Assembly: GCA_041914785.1 (NCBI GenBank)
Contig: JAYSCT010000001.1
Span: 1 to 64,000 of the forward strand
Source: Pelomonas sp041914785
Lineage (GTDB): Bacteria; Pseudomonadota; Gammaproteobacteria; Burkholderiales; Burkholderiaceae_C
Direction of reading: 5' to 3'
Length of the DNA stretch: 64,000 bases
In this document: positions 7,614-16,080 of the stretch, in pieces
Position numbering within the stretch: the first letter of the stretch is position 1
Layout of the letters: each line of letters starts with the position of its first letter
Program-made: the position numbers and the translations under genes
The notes under the pieces: model-generated
Seen by the model: the letters and a program-made list of their open reading frames with translations, nothing else
What the model was told of the DNA's origin: nothing
The model's database searches: none

Positions 7614-9496
7614 GCCAAGAGCATCCCAATCAGTTCGCCCTGCTGGGCCAGCGCCGCTTCGCGCCTTTTTTCTGGACGCAGTTCCTCGGCGCCGCGAACG
7701 ACAACGTCTTCAAGTTCGCGTTCACGCTGATGGTGACCTACCAGCTCCAGCTGGACTGGCTGCCGCCCAGCATGGCCGGCCTCGTCATCGGCGCGCTGTT
7801 CATCCTGCCCTACGTGCTGTTCTCGGCCACCAGCGGCCAGCTGGCCGACAAGCACGACAAGGCCCGGCTCATGCAGCTCGTGAAGAGCCTGGAGATCGCC
7901 ATCATGGTCATCGCCGCGTGGGGCTTCTACAGATCAGAAGTGCCCGCGCTGCTGGGCTGCGTGTTCCTGATGGGCCTGCACTCCACGCTGTTCGGCCCGG
8001 TCAAGTACGCCTACATGCCGCAGCAGCTCAGCGAGCGCGAGCTGACCGGCGGCAACGGCATGGTGGAGATGGGCACCTTCGTCGCCATCCTGCTGGGCCA
8101 GCTGGCCGGCGGCATCCTCGTGGACACCCCCATCGTCGGCCCGCAGCACGTGGCCTGGGCCTGCCTGGCGCTGGCGGTGCTGGGCCGCGCGACGGCGCAG
8201 GCCATCCCCGCCAGCCCGTCGACCGACCCCCACCTCGTCATCAACTGGAACCCTTTCACGGAGACCTGGCGCAACCTCAAGCTGGCGCATGAGGGGCTGG
8301 CGGTGTTCCGCTCGCTGCTGGGCATCTCGTGGATGTGGTTCTTCGGCGCCGTGTTCCTCAGCAACTTCCCGGCCTTCGCCAAGGAGGTGCTGCACGGCAG
8401 CCCGCAGGTGGCGTCGCTGCTGCTGGCGGTGTTCTCCATCGGCATCGGCATCGGCTCGCTGGTGTGCGAGATGCTGTCCAAGCGCCACGTCGAGATCGGC
8501 CTGGTGCCGCTGGGCGCCCTCGGCATGAGCATCTTCGCCATTGACCTGTACTTCGCGTCCACCGGCCTGCCGGCCAGCGCGCCGTACACGGTGAGCGCCT
8601 TCCTGGCCGTGCATGCGCACTGGCGCGTGCTGGCCGACCTGACGCTGCTGGCGCTGTTCGCCGGCCTGTACAGCGTGCCCATGTACGCGCTGATCCAGCT
8701 GCGCGCGCAACCCACGCATCGCGCCCGCATCATCGCGGCCAACAACATCCTGAACGCGCTGTTCATGATCGCCAGCTCCGTCATCGCCGGCGCGCTGCTG
8801 GGCGCGGGCCTGACGATCCCGCAGGTGTTCCTGGCCGTGGGCCTGGCCAACGCGGTGGTGGGCATCTACATCTTCCTCATCGTGCCGGAGTACCTGCTGC
8901 GCTTCGCGGCCTTCGTGCTCACCCGGCTGATCTACCGCTTTCGCATCGTCCATGACGAGCGCATCCCGACGACCGGCCCGGCCGTGCTGGTGTGCAACCA
9001 CGTCAGCTTCGTCGACGCCGTGCTGCTGATGGCCGCCAGCCCGCGGCCCATCCGCTTCCTGATGGACCACCAGATCTTCAAGATCCCCGTGCTGGGCTGG
9101 ATGTTCAAGCTCGCCAAGGCCATCCCCATCGCGCCGGCCAAGGCCGACCCGGCCACCTACGAAGCCGCCTTCGCCGCCGCCCGCGCGGTGCTGGCCGACG
9201 GCGAGATGGTCTGCATCTTTCCCGAGGGCGGCATCACGCGCGACGGTGAACTGCAGCCGTTCAAGGGCGGCGTCATGAAGCTCATCGACGGCCTGCCCGA
9301 CGTGCCCGTCATCCCGATGGCGCTGGGCAACCTGTGGGGCAGCTTCTTTTCTCGCGTCGAGGGCGGCAAGGCGATGGTGAAGCCGCTGCGGCGCGGGCTC
9401 TGGAGCCCCATCAGCCTGACGGTGGACGCGCCGATGAAGCCGGCCGACGTGACGCCCGACGTGCTGCGCGCACGCGTCGCGGGCCTGCTGGCATGA
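7610..9496 (+). CDS. LplT-like MFS transporter fused to a PlsC acyltransferase
   Basis: A 628-residue inner-membrane fusion. Residues 1 to about 430 are an LplT-type major facilitator (characteristic FLGAANDNVFKFA near the start and GLHSTLFGPVKYAYMP mid-domain), the family that flips lysophospholipids inward. Residues about 440-628 are a 1-acylglycerol-phosphate acyltransferase (PlsC) domain: the HX4D catalytic motif is NHVSFVDA with His464 and Asp469, followed by FPEGGITRDGEL near residue 537. Together they should import a lysolipid and reacylate it. Unlike E. coli Aas there is no acyl-AMP ligase domain. Start and stop both overlap neighbours by ATGA, so it is embedded in a coupled operon with the Lgt-like and radical SAM genes. 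Confidence 0.92.
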   Translation: MSQEHPNQFALLGQRRFAPFFWTQFLGAANDNVFKFAFTLMVTYQLQLDWLPPSMAGLVIGALFILPYVLFSATSGQLADKHDKARLMQLVKSLEIAIMVIAAWGFYRSEVPALLGCVFLMGLHSTLFGPVKYAYMPQQLSERELTGGNGMVEMGTFVAILLGQLAGGILVDTPIVGPQHVAWACLALAVLGRATAQAIPASPSTDPHLVINWNPFTETWRNLKLAHEGLAVFRSLLGISWMWFFGAVFLSNFPAFAKEVLHGSPQVASLLLAVFSIGIGIGSLVCEMLSKRHVEIGLVPLGALGMSIFAIDLYFASTGLPASAPYTVSAFLAVHAHWRVLADLTLLALFAGLYSVPMYALIQLRAQPTHRARIIAANNILNALFMIASSVIAGALLGAGLTIPQVFLAVGLANAVVGIYIFLIVPEYLLRFAAFVLTRLIYRFRIVHDERIPTTGPAVLVCNHVSFVDAVLLMAASPRPIRFLMDHQIFKIPVLGWMFKLAKAIPIAPAKADPATYEAAFAAARAVLADGEMVCIFPEGGITRDGELQPFKGGVMKLIDGLPDVPVIPMALGNLWGSFFSRVEGGKAMVKPLRRGLWSPISLTVDAPMKPADVTPDVLRARVAGLLA

Positions 9497-9729
9497 ACCC
9501 GCTGGCACGCGGCCTGCTGACCGCCGTGCTCGGCGCCGGCGCGCTGAGCTTCCTGGCCATCAGCGCCTGCGCCGGCTACGTCACGCTGATGGCGCTGGAC
9601 GTTCCGGGCCGGCCCTTCCTGGTGCTGGCGCTACCTTGCCTGGTGGGCGGCTTCGCCCTCGCCTGGTGCTGCGCGTTCCTGATCAGCCGCCTGCCGGACG
9701 GACCCCGGCCGTCGAAGGATCGCGCTTGA
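9493..9729 (+). CDS. Mini membrane protein, first of three tandem paralogues
   Basis: A 78-residue protein with two hydrophobic segments (residues about 10-35 and 42-67) and a short basic tail. Start overlaps the LplT-PlsC stop (ATGA). It shares a pattern with the next two proteins: a Cys/Gly-rich first helix followed by a P-x-L-x-G-G-x-x-L-A-x-x-C segment (here PCLVGGFALAWCC). The function is unknown; position suggests a membrane accessory to the lipid genes around it. Confidence 0.75.
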   Translation: MNPLARGLLTAVLGAGALSFLAISACAGYVTLMALDVPGRPFLVLALPCLVGGFALAWCCAFLISRLPDGPRPSKDRA

Positions 9730-9747
9730 ACAACGGGGAGATGCTTC

Positions 9748-10011
9748 ATGACTGAAAACACCAGCCCCAGCCTGGGGCGCATCCTCGTCATCGGCGTGCT
9801 GCTGGTGGCCACGCTGGGCTTCGGCCTGGCCGGCCTGTGCGGCGCGGCGTTCACGCTGATGGCGCTGCCCGACGTCCTGTCCAGCCGGTCCGGCAGCTAC
9901 GCTGGCGCGGCGCTGGTCATCGCCGTACCCAGCCTGCTCATCGGTGGCGCGCTCGCGTGGTGGTGCGGGCGACTTCTGCGTCGCGCCTGGCTGCGGCGCA
10001 CACGTCCATGA
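9748..10011 (+). CDS. Mini membrane protein, second of three tandem paralogues
   Basis: An 87-residue two-helix membrane protein. The first helix contains VATLGFGLAGLCGAAFTLMAL and the second PSLLIGGALAWWCGRLL, followed by a strongly basic tail that should stay cytoplasmic. It is the only one of the three not directly overlapping the gene before it (18-bp gap). GGGGAG lies just upstream of ATG 9748. It is most similar to the third copy. The function is unknown. Confidence 0.78.
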   Translation: MTENTSPSLGRILVIGVLLVATLGFGLAGLCGAAFTLMALPDVLSSRSGSYAGAALVIAVPSLLIGGALAWWCGRLLRRAWLRRTRP

Positions 10012-10235
10012 GCGACGGGCTCGCACGTGCCTGGCGCTTCATCACGGCTTGCCTGCTCGTCGTGGCCACGCTGGGGTTCGGGCTGGTGGGGCTGTGCGGC
10101 GGCGTGTTTACGGTGATTTCCGCCACCGTCAAGCCTGCCTTTATAGGCATCGCCCTGCCGTCGCTGCTGATCGGCGGCGGACTGGCCTGCCTGTGCGCGT
10201 GGCTGCTGCTGCGCTCGCCGCGCGAAGACGCTTGA
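10008..10235 (+). CDS. Mini membrane protein, third of three tandem paralogues
   Basis: A 75-residue two-helix membrane protein. The motifs VATLGFGLVGLCGG and PSLLIGGGLACLC repeat those of the second copy almost residue for residue, so the pair arose by local duplication; the loop between helices is shorter. The ATG overlaps the previous stop (ATGA, 10008-10011), and its own stop overlaps the TTG start of the Lgt-like gene. The function is unknown. Confidence 0.78.
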   Translation: MSDGLARAWRFITACLLVVATLGFGLVGLCGGVFTVISATVKPAFIGIALPSLLIGGGLACLCAWLLLRSPREDA

Positions 10236-10960
10236 TCGCCAGCGCCACCGCCGCCGCCTGGGCCCACACCGCCTTCGCCTGGGCCGGCATGGCGCTGGGC
10301 GCGGCGATGTGGCGCCGCACGCTGAAGGGCCAGCAGCGCGGGGGCGCGCTGGCGCCGGGCAACTTCGGCGTGCTGGTGGGGCTGCTGATCGGCGCCGCGC
10401 TGGGCAACAAGCTCGTCTTCCTCATCGAGCGGCCGGACATCGCACGTGCGCTCTGGGAGAGCCGCTCACTGGCCTGGCCGGGCCAGAGCATCGTCGGCGG
10501 CCTGCTGGGCGGGCTGATCGGCGTGGAGATCGCCAAGCAGCTCACCGGCCAGACGCGCAGCACCGGCGACGCGATGGTGTGGCCCATCGCGGTGGGGCTC
10601 TCCATCGGCCGCATCGGCTGCTTCCTCGCCGGCCTGCATGACGACACCTACGGCCTGCCCACCGCCCTGCCCTGGGGCGTGGACTTCGGCGACGGCACGC
10701 CGCGCCACCCGACGCAGCTGTACGAGATCGCCATCGTGCTGCCGCTGGGCTGGGCGCTGAGCCGCGCCCGCTTCGCCACGCCGGGCCTGGCGTTCAGGCT
10801 GTTCCTCGCCGGCTACCTGTTGTGGCGCTTCGGCGTCGAGTTCCTGAAGCCCGTGCCCGTGGCGTACCCGCTGCGCCTGTCGGGCATCCAGTGGACCTGC
10901 CTGGTCGCGCTGGCCGTCTACCTGCCCCTCACGCTGCGCGCCGCGCGCGGAACCGCATGA
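10232..10960 (+). CDS. Lgt-like membrane protein (diacylglyceryl transferase family), atypical
   Basis: A 242-residue polytopic protein of the prolipoprotein diacylglyceryl transferase family. Recognisable elements are GRIGCFLAGLHDD (Lgt signature GRIGNF-like), RHPTQLYE, and the late Arg in LLWRFGVEFLKP. The segment aligned with the essential HGGL of Lgt reads SIVGGLLGG, so the His corresponding to E. coli His103 is replaced, and the signature Asn is Cys. It is therefore unlikely to be the housekeeping lipoprotein enzyme and may transfer or bind diacylglyceryl groups in another context. Start TTG 10232 overlaps the previous stop (TTGA); ATG 10289 is an alternative. The stop overlaps the radical SAM start (ATGA). 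Confidence 0.82.
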   Translation: MIASATAAAWAHTAFAWAGMALGAAMWRRTLKGQQRGGALAPGNFGVLVGLLIGAALGNKLVFLIERPDIARALWESRSLAWPGQSIVGGLLGGLIGVEIAKQLTGQTRSTGDAMVWPIAVGLSIGRIGCFLAGLHDDTYGLPTALPWGVDFGDGTPRHPTQLYEIAIVLPLGWALSRARFATPGLAFRLFLAGYLLWRFGVEFLKPVPVAYPLRLSGIQWTCLVALAVYLPLTLRAARGTA

Positions 10961-12426
10961 CCCGCAAAGTCCGCCCCTACCTGTTCTACGACACGACGCA
11001 GTCGGTCTGCACGACCTGCCTGCGGCCCTGCGAGGCCAAGATCGTCATCAAGGACGAGCAGGTCTTCATGGACAAGTGGTGCCCCGCGCACGGCACCGAG
11101 CGCGTGCTCGTCAGCGACGACGCCGACTACTACCGGCTGTGCCGCGAGGTCTACGTGAAGCCGCCGGAGATGCCGCAGCGCTTCGCGACGCCCATGCACT
11201 ACGGCTGCCCCTACGACTGCGGCCTGTGCCCCGACCACATGCAGCACAGCTGCCTGTCCATCGTCGAGATCAGCGACCACTGCAACCTGCGCTGCCCCAC
11301 CTGCTACGCGGCCTCGGGGCCGGAGCGGCTGACGCACCGGTCCCTCGACGAGGTCATCGCGATGCTGGACGCCATCGTCGCCAGCGAGGGCGAAGCCGAC
11401 GTCGTGCAGCTCTCCGGCGGCGAGCCGACGCTGCACCCTCAGTTCTTCGACATCCTCGACGCCGCCCGCGCCCGGCCCATCAAGCACCTGATGGTCAACA
11501 CCAACGGGCTGCGCATCGCACAGGACGCGGCCTTTGCCGAACGGCTGGCGAGCTACGCGCCGGGGCTGGAGGTCTACCTGCAGTTCGATTCGCTGAAGCG
11601 CGACGCGCTGATGGACCTGCGCGGCGCCGACCTGCGCCGCCCGCACGACGAGGCTCTGGCGCGGCTGGAGACGCTGGGCCTGTCCACCACGCTGGTGATG
11701 ACGGTCAAGCGCGGCGTCAACGACGACGAGATCGGCGACGTGATCCGCCACGGGCAGTCGTTCTCCTGCGTGCGCGGCGTGACGCTGCAGCCCATCCAGA
11801 ACGCCGGCCGCGTGGAGGCCTACGACGCGGCGAAGCACCGGCTCACCGTCAGCGAGCTGCGCCGCCGCATCGCCGAGCAATCGGGCGTGTTCACGACCGC
11901 CGACGTGCTGCCCGTGCCGTGCAACCCCGACACGCTGGCGATGGCCTACGCCATCCGTGGCGAGAGCGGCCTGGTGCCGCTGACCCGCTACCTGGACGCC
12001 CAGACGCTGCTGGCCGGCGAGCGCAGCACCATCGTCTTCGAGGGCGACCCGGCGCTGAAGGCGGCCGTGTTCAAGCTGTTCTCCACCAACCACTCGCCCG
12101 AGAGCGGCGCCAACTGCCTGTCGGAGCTGCTGTGCTGCCTGCCACGCGTCGATGCGCCACAGCTCAGCTACCGCGACGTGTTCCGCGTGCTCATCGTGCA
12201 GTTCATGGATGCGCAGTCGCTGGACATCCGCGCGCTGAAGAAGAGCTGCATCCACATCGCGCGGCCGGACGGCCGGCTCATCCCGTTCGAGGCCTACAAC
12301 CTGTTCTACCGCGACGAGCGGCAGCAGCAGCTCGCGGCCATCCGCGCCGAGATCGACCAGGGCCGCGCCTGGCGCGCCGGCACGGCCCTGCCCGCACCCG
12401 TTCCCGTGCGCGTGACCGTGGGCTGA
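10957..12426 (+). CDS. Radical SAM protein resembling tetraether lipid synthase (Tes)
   Basis: A 489-residue cytoplasmic or membrane-peripheral radical SAM enzyme. Cysteines come in three sets: a rubredoxin-like N-terminal group (Cys18, 21, 25, 42), an auxiliary group (Cys84, 88, 91, 99), and the SAM-cluster motif CNLRCPTC (Cys109, 113, 116). LSGGEPTLHP is the SAM-binding glycine motif. A further Cys-rich stretch, CLSELLCCLP, lies in the C-terminal third. This layout is that of the COG1964/MJ0619 group that includes archaeal Tes, which joins lipid tails through C-C bonds, although relatives may methylate or couple other substrates. Coupling by ATGA to an Lgt-like gene and proximity to an LplT-PlsC fusion support a lipid substrate. 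The reaction is inference. Confidence 0.85.
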   Translation: MTRKVRPYLFYDTTQSVCTTCLRPCEAKIVIKDEQVFMDKWCPAHGTERVLVSDDADYYRLCREVYVKPPEMPQRFATPMHYGCPYDCGLCPDHMQHSCLSIVEISDHCNLRCPTCYAASGPERLTHRSLDEVIAMLDAIVASEGEADVVQLSGGEPTLHPQFFDILDAARARPIKHLMVNTNGLRIAQDAAFAERLASYAPGLEVYLQFDSLKRDALMDLRGADLRRPHDEALARLETLGLSTTLVMTVKRGVNDDEIGDVIRHGQSFSCVRGVTLQPIQNAGRVEAYDAAKHRLTVSELRRRIAEQSGVFTTADVLPVPCNPDTLAMAYAIRGESGLVPLTRYLDAQTLLAGERSTIVFEGDPALKAAVFKLFSTNHSPESGANCLSELLCCLPRVDAPQLSYRDVFRVLIVQFMDAQSLDIRALKKSCIHIARPDGRLIPFEAYNLFYRDERQQQLAAIRAEIDQGRAWRAGTALPAPVPVRVTVG

Positions 12427-12482
12427 GCGCCACGGCGCAGCGGACAAGTTCACGGCGACGGGGCGGGGCAGGCGCGTCGCGG

Positions 12483-12511
12483 TGGGCAAGCCGGGCCGCG
12501 GTGCCCACAAT
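12483..12511 (+). promoter_or_regulatory. Candidate sigma-70 promoter for the PhnD-like gene
   Basis: TGGGCA (12483-12488) and CACAAT (12506-12511) are spaced by 17 bases and each matches the -35/-10 consensus at four of six positions. A start site about 7 bases downstream would give a leader of roughly 25 nt with TGGAG before ATG 12543. Overlapping it is a 7-bp inverted repeat (12482-12488 and 12502-12508), which could instead be an upstream terminator stem. Confidence 0.4.
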
Positions 12512-12542
12512 CGGCGCACCGCCCCCCGCTCCTGGAGCCCCG

Positions 12543-13373
12543 ATGAAAGCCCTCTCCCTGCTGCTGGCCGTTGCCGGCCTGGCCGCGCCTGCCGCGGCGC
12601 AGACGGCGTACAGCTTCTCCCCGGTCAACCAGGCCAACATCACGACGGCGGCGTCGTACTGGAACCCCATCGTCGCCTACGTGTCCGAGAAGAGCGGCGT
12701 CAAGCTGTCGCTGAAGCTGGGCCGCACCTCGGCCGACACGACCGCCTTCGTGCTGGCGCAGGAGGTGGAGTTCGCCTTCACCAACCACCTGTTCAGCCCG
12801 GAGCGCGAGCAGATGGGCTGGAAGGTCTTCGGCCGGCGCAACACGCCGCCGTTGCACGGCCAGATCGTCGTCGCCGCCGACTCGCCGGTGAAGAGCCTCG
12901 CCCAGCTGGAAGGCAAGGAGATCGGCTTCCCCGGCCCCGAGGCCTTCATCGCCTACAAGACCACCTACGCCCAGCTGCTGCAGCAGAAGGTCAACGTGCG
13001 CGCCGTGTTCGGCGGCAACATGGACGGCGCCTTCGCGCAGCTGTTCAGCGGCAAGGTCGCCGCCGTGGGCGCCAATTCGCAGCTCGTGGAGGGCTATGCC
13101 AAGCGCGAGGGCCGGCAGTTCCGCGTGCTGTGGAGTTCCGAGCCGTATCACGACCTGGCGCTGATGGTGTCGCCCAAGGTGCCGGCACGCGATGCGCAGG
13201 CCGTCGCCAAGGCCTTCATCGGCATGGCGCAGGACCCGCAGGGCCGCGAGATCCTGGCCAGCGGGGCCAAGCGGGTGGGGCTGCCGGCCGACGCGGTGTT
13301 CGTCGCCTCTGACGGCCAGGAGTACGCGTCCTACCGGCGCTTCTACCAATCCGCGCCGGCCGCGCTGCGCTGA
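12543..13373 (+). CDS. PhnD-like periplasmic substrate-binding protein
   Basis: A 276-residue protein with a signal peptide (residues 1-20, cleavage after AAAQ) followed by a type 2 periplasmic binding fold of the phosphate/phosphite/phosphonate (PhnD) family. Typical segments are YSFSPVNQANIT at the mature start, DSPVKSLAQLEGKEIGFP and AVGANSQLVEGYA. There are no permease or ATPase genes nearby; instead a sensor kinase starts 4 bp after its stop. The most likely job is to bind a small anion or solute and present it to the kinase as a sensory partner rather than to feed a transporter. The ligand cannot be predicted. Confidence 0.88.
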   Translation: MKALSLLLAVAGLAAPAAAQTAYSFSPVNQANITTAASYWNPIVAYVSEKSGVKLSLKLGRTSADTTAFVLAQEVEFAFTNHLFSPEREQMGWKVFGRRNTPPLHGQIVVAADSPVKSLAQLEGKEIGFPGPEAFIAYKTTYAQLLQQKVNVRAVFGGNMDGAFAQLFSGKVAAVGANSQLVEGYAKREGRQFRVLWSSEPYHDLALMVSPKVPARDAQAVAKAFIGMAQDPQGREILASGAKRVGLPADAVFVASDGQEYASYRRFYQSAPAALR

Positions 13374-13377
13374 GCCC

Positions 13378-15627
13378 ATGCACCGCATCGACGCCCTGCT
13401 GCCGCGCTCGCTGGTCGCGCGCGTGATGCTGGTCTACACCGCGGCGCTGTCGCTGCTGGTCGCGTCCGCGGCGGGCGTCTTCCTGGCCTATGCGTTCAAG
13501 ACCTCGCTGGACGACGCCGAGACCGGCGCGCAGGCGATGTCGGCGCTGCTGTCGCCCGCGGTTGCCGACTCCGCCATCGTGGGCGACTACGACACCATCA
13601 AGCGCACGCTGGACGGCGCCATCACGCATCCGCTGTTCGAGCGGGCCGCGTTCATCGACCTCAAGGGCGGCCGCATCGAGGTCGTGCGCCAGGACCGCCC
13701 CGACCCCACGCCGCCGGGCTGGCTGGTGCGCCATGTCGCCTCGCGGCAGGCGCCGGTCAATGCCACGATCACGGTCGGCGGGCGCGACTACGGCGTCACG
13801 CGGCTGACGGTCTGGAGCGAGCGCGTGGCCGCCGACCTCTGGCAGGTCATGCGGCTGGCGCTGCTGCTGGCCGTCGCCGGCATCCTGGCGGGCATCGCGC
13901 TGGTCTGGTGGCCGCTCAGGCGCTGGCTGGGCCAGCTGGACCGTGTCAGCGACCTCGGTGCCCGGCTGCAGCAGGGCGGCCAGGCGCTGCTGCCGGTGCG
14001 GGTGGACCAGGCGCCGCTGGAATTCCAGCGCACCTTCGAGGTGGTCAACCAGGTGGCGGCCTCGCTGCAGGCCGAGCGCGCACAGGCGGCCGTCACGCTG
14101 GCCTCCATCGCCGACGGCGTGGCCACCGTCAACAGGGCCGGCATCGTCGTGCTGGCCAACCCGGTGCTGGGCGAACTGCTGGGCGGTGCCAGCGCCACGC
14201 TGCTGGGCCAGCCCATCGCGGCGCTGCTGCCCGAGCTGGCCGTGGACCCGACGGCGCAGGACGGCTGGCACGGCCGCCGCTTCGAGCGCGGCGAGCGCAT
14301 GCTGGAGGCCAGCCTCGCGCCGGTGCGCTCCGAGCCCGGCGATGCGGCCGGCGCCGTCATCGTGCTGCGCGACGTGACCGAGCGCCAGCTGCTGGAGAAC
14401 CAGCTGCGCACCGAGCTGGACGCCCGCGCCCACGCGATGGAGACGATGAGCGAGATGCTGGGCTCGGCCGGCTCCGCCGGTGACGGCCCGCGCGCCGGCG
14501 CCATCGAGCAGCTGTCCAGCCAGGTGGGCGACATGGTGGCGCGGCTGCGCCGCCAGACCAGCCAGCTGCATGCGATCTTCAACCTCACGCCGGACGGCTT
14601 CATCGCCTTCGACGCCCAGCACCGCGTGCAGTTCGTCAGCCCCGCCTGCGTCTTCCTGACCATGCTGCCGGACCGGCAGGTGCTGGGCCAGGACGAGGCC
14701 GGCCTGGAGGCGCTGCTGCAGGGCCGCTTCGACGACCCCGAGGCGCAGCGGCCGCTGCGGCTGCAGGAGCTGCGCGACGCGCCACGCATCGTGCGCATGG
14801 CCAAGCCGATGCCCCGCATCCTGTCGTTCGCGCTGCACGACGGCGGCGGCGCCGACACGCCGCAGCTGCTGCACATCCGCGACGTCAGCCAGGAGTTCGA
14901 GCTCGACCGGCTGAAGAGCGAGTTCCTGTCCACCGCCGCGCACGAGCTGCGCACGCCCATGACCAGCATCTTCGGCTTCGTCGAGCTGCTCATCCATCGC
15001 GAGATGTCGCCCGAGCGCCACCGCGAGCTGCTGCAGCGCGTGCACCGGCAGAGCCGCGCCATGATGGACATCCTGGACGAGCTGCTGGACCTGTCGCGCA
15101 TCGAGGCCCGCCGCGCGCTGGACTTCCACTTCGCGCCCGTCTGCCTGAACGACCTGCTGCGCCGCACCGTCGACGACTTCGGCGTGCCCGCGGGCCGCGA
15201 GGCACCGGCACTGCAGCCGGCGGCACAGCCGCTGTGGGTGCATGCCGACGCCAGCAAGCTCGCGCAGGCGCTGCGCAACCTGCTGTCCAACGCCTACAAG
15301 TACTCGCCCGGCGGCGGCCCCGTCACGCTGCGGCTGCGGCCGGCGGAGGGCGGGCAGGTGGACATCGAGGTCGAGGACCGCGGCATCGGCATGACCGCAC
15401 AAGAGCTGGCCCGCGTCAGCGAGCGCTTCTACCGCGCCGACCGCTCCGGCGCCATTCCCGGCACGGGGCTGGGCATGTCCATCGTCAAGGCCATCATCGA
15501 GCTGATGGACGGCAGCCTGCTGCTGCGCAGCGAACCGGGCCGGGGCACCACGGCCACGCTGCGCCTGCGCGTCACGGCGGCGCCGAGCGGCGCCACGCCT
15601 GCCAGCGGCGCAGCAGCCGCCGCTTGA
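13378..15627 (+). CDS. PAS-containing sensor histidine kinase
   Basis: A 749-residue membrane sensor kinase. It has an N-terminal transmembrane helix (about 15-37), a periplasmic sensory region (about 38-150), a second helix (about 158-182), a HAMP-like linker, two PAS-like segments (about 235-345 and 395-500), then HisKA and HATPase domains. The phospho-acceptor is His522 in STAAHELRTPM; N box LLSNAYKYSPGG, G1 DRGIGM and G2 GTGLGMSIVKAI are intact. It begins 4 bp after the PhnD-like gene, implying they sense together. No response regulator is adjacent, so its partner is elsewhere. The last 56 bp overlap the convergent membrane-protein gene. Confidence 0.92.
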   Translation: MHRIDALLPRSLVARVMLVYTAALSLLVASAAGVFLAYAFKTSLDDAETGAQAMSALLSPAVADSAIVGDYDTIKRTLDGAITHPLFERAAFIDLKGGRIEVVRQDRPDPTPPGWLVRHVASRQAPVNATITVGGRDYGVTRLTVWSERVAADLWQVMRLALLLAVAGILAGIALVWWPLRRWLGQLDRVSDLGARLQQGGQALLPVRVDQAPLEFQRTFEVVNQVAASLQAERAQAAVTLASIADGVATVNRAGIVVLANPVLGELLGGASATLLGQPIAALLPELAVDPTAQDGWHGRRFERGERMLEASLAPVRSEPGDAAGAVIVLRDVTERQLLENQLRTELDARAHAMETMSEMLGSAGSAGDGPRAGAIEQLSSQVGDMVARLRRQTSQLHAIFNLTPDGFIAFDAQHRVQFVSPACVFLTMLPDRQVLGQDEAGLEALLQGRFDDPEAQRPLRLQELRDAPRIVRMAKPMPRILSFALHDGGGADTPQLLHIRDVSQEFELDRLKSEFLSTAAHELRTPMTSIFGFVELLIHREMSPERHRELLQRVHRQSRAMMDILDELLDLSRIEARRALDFHFAPVCLNDLLRRTVDDFGVPAGREAPALQPAAQPLWVHADASKLAQALRNLLSNAYKYSPGGGPVTLRLRPAEGGQVDIEVEDRGIGMTAQELARVSERFYRADRSGAIPGTGLGMSIVKAIIELMDGSLLLRSEPGRGTTATLRLRVTAAPSGATPASGAAAAA

Positions 15628-16078
15628 CGGCCCGCGCCGCGCGCCACACGGCGCTGGCGCGCACCCAGGCCAGCAGCTCGGCCTTCCAGGCCGTCCAGCG
15701 CGCATGCAGCCGCGCGAACCAAGCCAGCTGCATCAGCGCCGGCTGGATGAGCTGGAACAGCCACGCCAGCAGCGCCGTGCCGAACAGCTTGGCCGCGATG
15801 ATGACGGCCACACCCAGCGTGACGCGCCCCTCGGCCACCAGCCACACGGCCAGCAGCTTGATGGGCAGGATCAGCAGGCTGGGCAGCACCAGCACCACCA
15901 GCGCCCATCGCGGCGGCAGGCGCTTGAGCAGCGCCTCGACCTGCCGGATGACCGGCAGCCTCGCCAGCAGCGCAAACGCGCGGCGCAGCGGCTCCCAGCC
16001 CCATTCCTCGAAGAGGATGAGCAGCGCGAGGACGACGCGGACGAGCCAGCGCAGCGGCGCCAGCAGCAGCTTCAACAT
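15572..16078 (-). CDS. Predicted membrane protein at the end of the export-type gene array
   Basis: A 168-residue protein with two or three hydrophobic segments (about 1-22, 58-82 and 88-115) and very basic, Trp-rich flanks. I recognise no functional domain. It starts 2 bp after the stop of the periplasmic adaptor gene, so it is probably co-transcribed with the export-type array. Its 3' end overlaps the convergent sensor kinase by 56 bp. Whether it belongs to the system or is a bystander is unknown. Confidence 0.7.
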   Translation of the reverse strand: MLKLLLAPLRWLVRVVLALLILFEEWGWEPLRRAFALLARLPVIRQVEALLKRLPPRWALVVLVLPSLLILPIKLLAVWLVAEGRVTLGVAVIIAAKLFGTALLAWLFQLIQPALMQLAWFARLHARWTAWKAELLAWVRASAVWRAARAVKRRLLRRWQAWRRSAPP

Positions 16079-16080
16079 GC

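Noticed and set aside
7610..9496. Aas-type fusion with acyl-AMP ligase
   Set aside because: The protein ends after the PlsC domain; there is no AMP-binding ligase sequence.
10232..10960. Canonical lgt
   Set aside because: The essential His of the HGGL motif is missing and the gene sits in an unrelated coupled operon.
13216..15705. Long minus-strand open frame opposite the sensor kinase
   Set aside because: The plus-strand frame has all kinase motifs; the antisense product is Gln/Arg/His-rich with no recognisable fold.
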